Assembly (NCBI GenBank): GCA_002887195.1
Contig: PJAB01000379.1
Coordinates: 1-28,367 of the forward strand
Direction: 5' to 3'
Origin: Chrysochromulina parva
Lineage: Eukaryota; Haptophyta; Prymnesiales; Chrysochromulinaceae
DNA: 28,367 nucleotides
The notes below the pieces were generated by a model, which worked only from the letters and a program-made list of their open reading frames with translations, did no database searches and was not told the origin of the DNA. Of this stretch, positions 15,355-22,950 are shown piece by piece. The translations under genes and the position numbers were made by a program. Positions within the stretch are counted from its first letter, which is position 1, and each line of letters opens with the position of its first letter.

Positions 15355-18051
15355 TCAAGTTTTCGAGTTACCGTAAACGGTCGACTCAAGTCGACTCCAG
15401 GCGCCCGGCCTGCCGGTGCCGTCGGTGACGGTGTACTGTATGACGTAACCGTCAGAGCTCTTCACAGAGCTCAGACCTGTGTGTACCTTCGAAAAACTCA
15501 GGGGTTGGGCGGTTGCCTCGCTTGGAGAACACCGCTCAGGCTCCACGCACGCGCGCGCGAGAGTCAGAGAGAGAGAGGACCGCTCGCGTCTCGTCTCTCG
15601 CCGCCCGTCCCCGTGCCACAAGTCGGCAGGCCTCGCACGCGCGCCGCAGCACGCCGCTCGCCTCTCACTCACCACATGCCGGCCAGCCCCGGGATCATCT
15701 CGCTGTTGACGTACACGAAGGCGGTCATGCCCTCCTTGCCCGTCGTCTTGAAGCGGATCTTGGCGATGGGCTGGATCTTCGTGAAGCCGTGGCCCCACCA
15801 CACGTGGGGCTTGCGCGTCGAGAGGAAGATGTAAAAGGAGGAGCGCTGCAGCACCGGCGCCAACGCCGCCAAGGTCCACTCGCTGAAGACGCGGTCGAAC
15901 ATGTAGATGTGGCTGTAGTCGAGCGCCTGCTTGCTGCACGCGTCGACCGCCTCGAAGCTCACCCCGCGAAGGAGGTCGTCGGCCAGCTGCGCGCGGTCGA
16001 GCTCGCCGTAGAGCCCCTGCAGAGCGCCAATCGAGATCTCGACGCGCTTCGCCACACACTCGATCCCGACCGCGCACCGGCAGCCCAGGTTGAGCTTGGC
16101 GTGCATCACGACCTTGCCGTAGCCCGAGCCCACGTCGATGAACGTCGAGTCCGCCGTCAAGTTCCACACTTCGGGCCAGTCGGCCATCGCGGGCACGTAG
16201 CGCGTCAGCCGGCGCAGCAGCCGTAGGAGCTTCTCAACGGTCGCCACCGTCGCCTCGCCGTACCCTTCGGAGGTGACCGCCGTCTTCGGTCCCTTGTCGC
16301 TCACGCGCATCGCGTTCTCGCCGTGCGCCTCGCCCCACATGGCCCCGTCGTGCACGATGCACCCGTCCCACGTGTCCCGCTGCTTGGCGGCGACGCGCTT
16401 GCCCGAGATCTCATCGTCCGTCCGCAGACCCCAATCGAGGTACGAGAGCCGATCCACCATCGCGTACATCTTTTTGACGTCGGCCGTCTCGTCGTGAGGG
16501 TCCGCCCACTCGAGCACCGGCACGGCGAACATGTACTGCTGCTGCTCGCCCTCCTCGCCCTCGTCGCTCTCGTCGCTCTCGTCCTCCCCGACGGGCTTCA
16601 ACAGCGTGGCGACCGGCTCGCGCGAGCGCACGGCGCTCGTCGACGGCTGGAGCGGCGCGCCGTGCGCCCGGCCAATGGTGCCCACCACCTTCTCGCCGAC
16701 AATCCGCAGCCGCTCCGAGACGCAGTAGAGGCGCGCGTCGGCCGCACCTGATGAGGGAGGCAATCGGAGGCCATCAGGGGGGCGATCCGACGCAGTAGGG
16801 GCGCGTCGGCCGCACCTGATGAGGGAGGCAATCGGAGGCCATCAGGGGGGCGATCCGACGCATCAGCACCGGACTCGATGGAGCCCGTGTCGATTGAGAA
16901 GAGGTACTCGCCGTCCGGCAGCCCGACCCAATCCTTGGGGCCGAAGCGGCACGTGCCCTCCTGACGCGCGCTCGTGAGTGACTTGTAGCGCATGTACCGT
17001 GGGCGCGCCGCGCCAGTCGGCCAATCGAAGCCTGCGAGGCGAGAGGGTGCGCGGAGGGGGCGACGTGTCATGGGAAGAGCGAGCGGCGTCGGCGGGCACG
17101 TGTGGGAAGCGCGAGCGGGCGTCGGCGGGCAGGCGGCGCTGGCGGGCACGCACTGCTGGCGTCCCACAGACCAACCCATGCGGAAGCGTCGCCGGGAGTT
17201 GATTCGGGAAAGATCCACTGAAGAGTGACCGAGTCGTCCTTCACCTCGGAGACGCTCAGCCGAAACATGCACCCCTTGGGCCGCCGCCACGTGTCCTCGC
17301 AGATCGTTCGATGAGCTACCCAGAGCTCCGACTTGTCGTCGGAAGGGAAGCGTACCCACCCGTTGGTACGCTTCCCTTCTGACGACAAGTCGGAGCTCTG
17401 GGGAGCGCAACCGGCGGCGAGGGCGCCGTCCGCGCCCGCGCCGCCCGCGCCGCCCGCGCCGCCCTCGCCGCCCTCGCTGCCCGCGACGCGCACGCTGCTC
17501 CCGGGAACGGGAAGGCAGCCCGCTCGGGGCGAGAAGGCCGCCGCAAGGCCGCCGTCCTCGACTGGCTTGATTTCCACGTCGAAGCTGCCACTCCGGCGCA
17601 CGCCTCGGATTTCCTGGATCGAGGCCTCGCCGACGCGGATCGTGTGCACCTTGGACTCGGAGTGCTGCCGCTTCTGCTTCTTGAGCGCAGGCCCGCTCGG
17701 GATGGTCGGCACCGCCGGCTTGACGCGTATCTCTCTCGCAATCGGCTGGCGACCTTGGATCAGCACCAGACCGCTGCCCTCGAGCTCCGCCTCTGCCATC
17801 GCCGCGATCGTCGTCTTGACGCGACGGTGTGTGGCCAGCACGAGCGACGCGTCGTCGCCCTTGAGCTGCGGAAAATGGCTGCTCGCCGAGCGCCAGCAGT
17901 TGCGGCTCTTCGGGTAGCCGAGCCACTGCACCCACACGGCGTCACTCCTGACGCTGCGGCATTTTTCGACGATGTGCAGCTCCGCTTGGGTCGCGGCGCG
18001 TGAGCCGATGGTCGCCGCGGCAGGCGATTCAGAGGGTGGGATGACGTCCAT
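15355..18051 (-). CDS. Chromodomain / SKICH-like / DOT1-like SAM methyltransferase (four exons, ~758 aa)
   Basis: Proposed exons: 18051-17154, 17031-16870, 16747-15673, 15496-15355. ATG 18051 has G at -3 and +4; there is no ATG in good context further upstream. Residues about 24-70 resemble a chromodomain (ELHIVEKCRSV...VWVQWLGYPKSRNCW), which binds methylated histone tails. After a Gly-rich linker, a SKICH-like region runs VTLQWIFPEST...AWVGLW across intron 1 to FGPKDWVGLPDGEYLF. The C-terminal methyltransferase has motif I FIDVGSGYGKVVMHA (about 555-570), then VGIECVAKR and IYMFDRVFSEWTLAALAPVL, a pattern of DOT1 (H3K79) enzymes. Role: nuclear histone methylation, inferred. The last exon depends on a GTGAGT donor that overlaps a stop; without splicing the protein ends at 15669 (712 aa). 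Introns are 122, 122 and 176 nt. Confidence 0.78.
16747..16869 (-). repeat. 68-bp tandem units with GATTGCCTCC core forming intron 2 of the DOT1-like gene
   Basis: On the minus strand the intron (16869-16748) is one 54-nt and one 68-nt unit. Each 68-nt unit starts with a copy of the first ~28 bases of exon 3 (GTGCGGCCGACGCG) and ends with GATTGCCTCCCTCATCAG. A 32-bp core with 7-bp inverted ends (CCTGATG / CATCAGG) recurs at 16747-16778 and 16815-16846. Skipping both units joins TCC-G to GT-GCG in frame. Confidence 0.85.
17321..17400. repeat. 36-bp inverted repeat (one mismatch, 8-nt loop) inside coding exon 1 of the DOT1-like gene
   Basis: Arms 17321-17356 and 17365-17400 pair at 35 of 36 positions around the loop CACCCGTT. 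The sequence is within the open frame, encoding SSDLSSEGKRTNGW on one side and VRFPSDDKSELW on the other. A hairpin this stable in mRNA or DNA is unusual in a coding region. Confidence 0.9.
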
Positions 18052-18059
18052 GACAGGCA

Positions 18060-18077
18060 ACTTTTTGTGCAAAAAGT
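18060..18077. promoter_or_regulatory. Palindrome ACTTTTTGTGCAAAAAGT in a 169-bp bidirectional promoter
   Basis: Eight-base arms flank a TG centre. It lies nine bases upstream of the DOT1-like ATG (18051) and about 145 bases from the HAD gene ATG (18221). It could be a protein-binding site or a 5' UTR hairpin. Confidence 0.35.
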
Positions 18078-18220
18078 GTGTGTTTGGGTGTCGAATTCTA
18101 AACATAGGCTGTGAAAACAGGTTTCAAGTCGAGACGTGTCGCGAGACGCGCCAGTCAAGCCAGTGGTCATATCTCACGGGAGGAAACGCAAACATCAGGA
18201 AAAAGGGGCTGCCTCGCTCA

Positions 18221-18841
18221 ATGGCGCAGACGAATGGCTTCTTGGCGATCGACTTGGCTGCGGACTTGGCCAAGATGACGCAGACGATCACAGACTTGGC
18301 CGCAGCATCGCCCGATTCCGCCGCTAAGGCCACAACGTCGAGCTACACTTCCACGCTGCCCACGTCACCGCTGCTACGAGTCATCTTCCTTGACATAGAC
18401 GGGGTCCTGAATCGCACCAAGGAAGCCACGCACATTCGGATCGACGAAGACTGTGTTCAGCGGCTCAAAACTCTCATTGAGCACACCGATGCCAAGGTCG
18501 TGCTATCCACGTTCTGGAGGCATTTTGACGAGTACATAACGTACATCCTGCATCGCGAAGGAATCGCAGCTGACGTAGTGATTGGCCGCACGCCGGGCCG
18601 AACGGGCTCGCAACATTTGTCTGCCTCAGCCGCTGATGAAGCTCAGTACGCATCGAGAGCAGCGGAGATCAAGACGTGGCTAGCGCAGCATCCGGAGGTG
18701 ACTCAATTTGTGATCCTCGACGATCGGCCGTCGGCAGCGGACGCGTCATTGCAAGCACACTTTGTACAGACGCTGTCCGATCATGGCCTCACAGATGCGG
18801 ACGTGGTGCGATGTTCAGAGCTGCTACTGAACGCACATTAA
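18221..18841 (+). CDS. HAD-fold protein of the RNA-repair-associated (SAK) type
   Basis: A single exon of 206 residues starts at ATG 18221; the open frame extends further upstream, but that part overlaps the divergent promoter and lacks conserved features. After a ~50-residue N-terminal helix and linker, motif I is VIFLDIDGVLN (catalytic Asp58 and Asp60), followed by motif II-like VVLSTFWR and a late motif FVILDDR. The ending VQTLSDHGLTDADV matches the small HAD domains seen with Swiss Army Knife RNA repair proteins and their eukaryotic relatives. HAD enzymes hydrolyse phosphoesters through an aspartyl intermediate. The substrate is unknown. It is head-to-head with the DOT1-like gene, 169 bp apart. 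Confidence 0.82.
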   Translation: MAQTNGFLAIDLAADLAKMTQTITDLAAASPDSAAKATTSSYTSTLPTSPLLRVIFLDIDGVLNRTKEATHIRIDEDCVQRLKTLIEHTDAKVVLSTFWRHFDEYITYILHREGIAADVVIGRTPGRTGSQHLSASAADEAQYASRAAEIKTWLAQHPEVTQFVILDDRPSAADASLQAHFVQTLSDHGLTDADVVRCSELLLNAH

Positions 18842-19027
18842 TTGTAGCCGCAGCTTTTCGTCTACGTGTGCTGTTGTGGACCATTAGAAATCGAATCGAG
18901 CTCCCCGTTGCGGGTTGGACGCGCCGGCCGCGCCGCGTGGGCGTGCACCGTGCTCGATGTCCATCCGGCGCGTATCGGTTTGGTACTTACGTCCCGGGTC
19001 CGGTCGGGATGCAGTTTCGCTACACAG

Positions 19028-19879
19028 CTACTGCTCGGACCTCGTCTTTCCGCTGTACAGGAGTGACACCGCGTTCTTGCGAGCCTGGTCTAGCGTGGGT
19101 CCCAGCACCGCGGCACCCATCACGACCCCCGGGAAGAGGAGCGTAGATGCGGTGGACGCCAGTGCCAATCGGCTCGCTAGAAGGCCGACCCCATTGGCAG
19201 AGCTCCCGAAACGGCCCATGAGACCCTCTGCGCCCCCAGTCGTGCGAAGCGCCACGTAGAGCAGCAAGATGGAGACCGGACCGATGACATTCTTAGCCGC
19301 CATGTACGCCAGCCCATACCGGTCGGTGAGCTGCCTGACCGTGTCCATGGCCTTGCTACGCGTCTCGCTCGCCTGAGCCGCCGACGCTGGAAAGAGACGC
19401 TGGCGCAGGCTCGTCCCCCCTCGAGTTGCAGCATCTATCATCAGCGAGACTCGGATGCTGGCCAGGGATGGCCAAAGCCGTGCAAGCAGTGCTGCGCCTG
19501 AGGCGTCAAGAGCGAGACGTGGCACTCGTAGGGCACCCTTGCACACCGTGTATGCCAGCGCAAAGTCGGACGGCACTCTTATGTTCAGAGCCATGAGGAT
19601 GGAAAAAAGTATGGCTGCGGAGCCGATATCAATCATAATGAACGCAACCACAGTCGCCATGGGTGCGAGCTCGAGAGCAGAGTTGATCCTGTTTGCCCAA
19701 CGTGGTTTCTCGTCATCAGCCACCGGAAAACCTCGGAGGCCTACACCCCTGCCCGACTGAGATATGCGTGCGGTCCAGAGAGAAGGATTTGATGGTTGCA
19801 AGTGAAAGAGGCCTCCGCCCGTGCTGATTGCGATGCTCACAGCTGTGTGTGCGAGGAAGATTGCGAACCGCCACCGCAT
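19028..19879 (-). CDS. Multi-pass membrane protein, possibly DUF1279/FAM210-like
   Basis: A single exon of 283 residues starts at ATG 19879, the first ATG in the open frame (codons before it contain none). The leader MRWRFAIFLAHTAVSIAIS is hydrophobic, as in a signal or organelle-targeting sequence. Membrane segments: MATVVAFIMIDIGSAAILFS, VIGPVSILLLYVAL and TLLFPGVVMGAAVLG. The pattern of hydrophobic helix followed by FALAYTVCKGALRVPRLALD recalls the DUF1279 family of mitochondrial or plastid inner-membrane proteins, which have a similar AY..K...P.R stretch. A second half (DRYGLAYMAAKNVIGPVSILL) may be a weak internal repeat. The family assignment is tentative. Confidence 0.68.
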   Translation of the reverse strand: MRWRFAIFLAHTAVSIAISTGGGLFHLQPSNPSLWTARISQSGRGVGLRGFPVADDEKPRWANRINSALELAPMATVVAFIMIDIGSAAILFSILMALNIRVPSDFALAYTVCKGALRVPRLALDASGAALLARLWPSLASIRVSLMIDAATRGGTSLRQRLFPASAAQASETRSKAMDTVRQLTDRYGLAYMAAKNVIGPVSILLLYVALRTTGGAEGLMGRFGSSANGVGLLASRLALASTASTLLFPGVVMGAAVLGPTLDQARKNAVSLLYSGKTRSEQ

Positions 19880-20234
19880 GCTTCCGTAATGGCAATCTGC
19901 GGTGTGAATTCCAACGGATGGGTGCTTGGATCTCACAGACGTAATACAATCGAACCTCACAGAACCGTACCGGTACCGGTAGCTTCGTTTCGGTTTTTGA
20001 TGTTGGTTGGCGTGCGCATGGTGCGCGGGTCAGGTGTGTTTGTCTCATGCGTGCGGCTTTGCGCCACGACGGCGGCTCCCCCGGTGTTCTTGAACAGGTG
20101 TGTCTCACGAGTTTCGCTTTCTGCGACCATCCCTTGGATGCCACAGGTCGAAGACGAACGCGAGCACATGTCCTGTACATTCGGATCTCCATGAAACGGA
20201 GATTGAAAACTCAGGAAATCTCGAAGCAAAAATC
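19880..20234. promoter_or_regulatory. 355-bp bidirectional promoter with a 14-bp perfect palindrome
   Basis: The region separates divergent starts at 19879 (minus) and 20235 (plus). TACCGGTACCGGTA at 19968-19981 is a perfect palindrome made of two overlapping ACCGGT sites. It lies 89 bases from the minus-strand ATG. No TATA box is clear. I see no gene here. Confidence 0.4.
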
Positions 20235-22145
20235 ATGTCTTCGTCGCCGACGTCGGTGACCACCGCGTCCGTGGTGTCCGGAGCGGTAGCTTCGTCGCCT
20301 TACTTCAGCTCAGACCGTGCGGCCAAGTATGGCTGGGGTCTGCCACGACTGGTGCTCGTGTGCCTCATCGCATTTGAGCTTGCTCCTCGGGCCTCGAGTG
20401 CCATCTCGCCAGCGTCGCAAGCCGCACTTGGCCTGCTGCCGTACTTACGGTCGGGCAGATGGATTGGGCACCTCTACATTGGCAGCATCGGTGCGGCGGT
20501 CAATGTACAGATCCGAAGCTTCACTTTCAACCTCTGCATGCTCATTGGTGCGGCGGCGCTGATCGTGTTTGATCTGAGGCTCGACTACGCCATTCTCATC
20601 TACATGCTCAAGACATTCTCGGGGGACTTCATAGCCGGGAAGCTGGACACGCTCGAGTGGCGCCTGGTCCTCCTCTTCACTGGCCTGGTTGCTGTCGCGG
20701 CGTGGCAGTTGGAGGCGGCCAACGCGCCGGTGGCCTTCCAGCCGTACACGCGCATTCTGCCCGTGCTCGCGACAGTCCAGTTGATCTGCGAGCTCGGAGA
20801 TGCACATCTGGAGCAATGGCTCTTCTTCCGCCACCGGTACTCGTTTGAGGTCCTGTCCCTGCTCGTGCTCTTCGGGCTCCAGCTCACCTCGCAGGAGCTG
20901 CCGCCCGTGCAGCACGATCTCGTCATCTGCCTGGGCTACCGAGCTTCAAATCTCGCCATCATCCTCGCGAGATCAGGCGAGCTCATGGAGGCCTCCCGGC
21001 GCCTCGCGTTCCATCTGCTCGGGCTGCTGAGTGGCACGCGCATCCAGGTGGTGAGCGACGTCACGGTCGCCATGGCCGTCCTCCGAGGCTCCTCACTCAA
21101 AGGCCACGCCTTGGAGCGCCTCATTGCCTCACCCGCATGGGCTCCGGTCCTCTCACTCGAGTCCATTGATGGACCTCTGCATGCACTCATGATTGCGGAC
21201 TTCCACAAGCTGCTCACCGCGCTGCCGCCCGCCTCGACGTTTGCGGACGTGGCCAAGCGGCGCGTGGATGCGCTCTTGGTGCACGCGTCCGCGACCGGCA
21301 CGCCGATCGATGCCGAGGCGATCGCGCGCCTCACCGTGCTCTCCTTCTGTCGTTACTTATTTGGCAAGGGGGCCGGAGGGGCGGAGAGGGACAGCTGCGT
21401 GGTCAAGGGCGCCGACGGCGAGGCGATCGAGGCGGCACTCGTGCAACGGCTCGTCGATGGCTCATGGGAGTGGCGAATGGAGATTGCAGTGCGAGGCCGT
21501 GCGAGTGCTGAGGTCAAGGCTGCTGCTGTGGAAGCTCTTCTGACGCTCTTGAGAGACAGTGAGTTGTGGTCGCTGCACGAGGAGAAGTGGGCGTTGCCAC
21601 GCTACTACTCGCTCCTCATGCAGCCCTTTCTGCTCTCGCCCGCCATCAACATGGGCGACATCGCCGTTGCGATGCATGCAAACCCGAGCCTGAGCCCCGA
21701 GGACGCGATCCGCCGCAACCACCCGTTTCCTATTTTGGAAAGGTTCGTCGGGCCCGCGGGCACGCGGCTCAAGGACGGCAGCCTCGCCGTGCACCCGAAC
21801 ACGCAGGTCATCATGTTCACGCCCGACTTTGCGAGCAGCAAGGAGAAATGGCCAATATTCGGCGCAGGCCCGCGTGCATGCCAAGGGGCGAGCTTCGCGC
21901 AGCCCTTTATCCAGTTGATGCACTCAAAGCTCTTGCCCTACCCGGGGTTCCAGCCGGCTGCGGGTCACAGGTTCAGCGGTCGGAATAATGACGATCAGTG
22001 GGGCCTGGGCGAGCTGCGGTACTATGTCGGCACGGTGGCCGGCGCGCTCTTGACAAGCGAGGCGACGAGGAATCATGCCCTGCTCTTAGCTGACGAGGCG
22101 GCGAAGGCGGAGATGGCGAGCAGCGCGGCCACGGGCAAGGAATGA
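20235..22145 (+). CDS. Cytochrome P450 with multi-pass transmembrane N-terminal domain (636 aa)
   Basis: ATG 20235 has A at -3; upstream in-frame codons contain no other ATG. The first ~230 residues contain five or six hydrophobic helices (for example PRLVLVCLIAFELAP, FNLCMLIGAAALIVFDL, RLVLLFTGLVAVAAW, ILPVLATVQLIC, FEVLSLLVLFGLQL), far more than the single anchor of normal microsomal P450s. The C-terminal part carries the heme loop FGAGPRACQG (residues 542-551, ligand Cys549), which fits FxxGxRxCxG exactly. The expected K-helix ExxR appears as DAIR (490-493), an Asp for Glu change, followed by NHPFP as in the ExxR-helix context. The region between (RLAFHLLGLLSGTRIQVVSD...) fits the P450 N-half. 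Function: heme monooxygenase or related, membrane-bound. Substrate unknown. Confidence 0.8.
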   Translation: MSSSPTSVTTASVVSGAVASSPYFSSDRAAKYGWGLPRLVLVCLIAFELAPRASSAISPASQAALGLLPYLRSGRWIGHLYIGSIGAAVNVQIRSFTFNLCMLIGAAALIVFDLRLDYAILIYMLKTFSGDFIAGKLDTLEWRLVLLFTGLVAVAAWQLEAANAPVAFQPYTRILPVLATVQLICELGDAHLEQWLFFRHRYSFEVLSLLVLFGLQLTSQELPPVQHDLVICLGYRASNLAIILARSGELMEASRRLAFHLLGLLSGTRIQVVSDVTVAMAVLRGSSLKGHALERLIASPAWAPVLSLESIDGPLHALMIADFHKLLTALPPASTFADVAKRRVDALLVHASATGTPIDAEAIARLTVLSFCRYLFGKGAGGAERDSCVVKGADGEAIEAALVQRLVDGSWEWRMEIAVRGRASAEVKAAAVEALLTLLRDSELWSLHEEKWALPRYYSLLMQPFLLSPAINMGDIAVAMHANPSLSPEDAIRRNHPFPILERFVGPAGTRLKDGSLAVHPNTQVIMFTPDFASSKEKWPIFGAGPRACQGASFAQPFIQLMHSKLLPYPGFQPAAGHRFSGRNNDDQWGLGELRYYVGTVAGALLTSEATRNHALLLADEAAKAEMASSAATGKE

Positions 22146-22950
22146 GAATGAATGCTATCTGCATGCGGCGAGGCCACGAAGTAGCAATGCCTTGTATCTG
22201 TGAGAGTATAGTGCGAGGGGCGTGCAGGGCCGGACCACGGCATGGCGATCAGGCGTGCTGTGCGGCAGACCCGGCAAGACCAAGAGCCCGCCGCCAAAAC
22301 CGGACGCCGCGCAGGTCGCCCGTTCTAAACGGACGACACGAGGAATTATGTAGCACACTCCACCGTCTCCATCTCTCCAACTTGCTGTAATAATGGCATT
22401 CTCTAGCAGCGCGTCAATGGCCGGCGCTTTAACTTGATTCGCGAAGTTTTTGAGCGGACGGGGGGCAATCCCAATCGAAGGATCGAATCGTTCCGCTCGT
22501 GCTGCCCAAGGATTATACCCCCCACTCTGGGAACTAAGTTGATAGGGCTTTGACCTTGATCGGGCAACCTTGATGCCCCCCCCCGCGGGAAGCTCGTCGC
22601 CGCGCCGTCCGCGCCATCCAGTCACTACATGGTACCTGTTCAACCGCCCTCGTTCGCACCTTCGCAGCCCTTGCGCCATTCCCTTGCGCTGCTCGCCTCC
22701 CTCGCTGACCAACCCGGATGGCTAGCCGCCGCCGCCGCTCGCCTCCATCTCTCCATCGATCTGACCATCGATCTCGCGTCTTCATCAATCTTGGATCACC
22801 CCCTTTGCGCACGCAGCTCCAACAAGCAAGCAAGCTAGTTAGTCGAAACAACACTTGCTTGCTTGCTTGCTTGCTTGCTCCAACTTCAGCTCGCCCGGGA
22901 CTGTGCGCTTCATTTTCCGTTACATATCCGGACAAAGAAGTTCGCAAGCA
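22146..22950. other. Intergenic region with TTGC microsatellite, no gene seen
   Basis: This 805-bp stretch precedes the EF-hand gene. It contains runs of C near 22575-22584 and a (TTGC)n array at 22854-22878 facing an inverted AAGC array at 22822-22835, about 75-130 bases before the ATG at 22951. The open frames have no domain features. The EF-hand promoter and 5' UTR probably lie here. Confidence 0.6.
22822..22878. repeat. Inverted AAGC / TTGC microsatellite pair
   Basis: CAAGCAAGCAAGC at 22823-22835 faces TTGC repeats at 22854-22878. The two can fold as a hairpin in the presumed 5' UTR of the EF-hand gene. Confidence 0.75.

Noticed and set aside
15513..16226. Plus-strand frame opposite the DOT1-like catalytic exon
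   Set aside because: It is antisense to conserved methyltransferase motifs and has low-complexity Arg/Ala/Val/Leu composition.
16747..16869. Assembly duplication as sole cause of the tandem units
   Set aside because: Units differ in length (54 and 68) and sequence, and the same design recurs in other genes. An artefact remains possible only for the near-identical array at the right edge.
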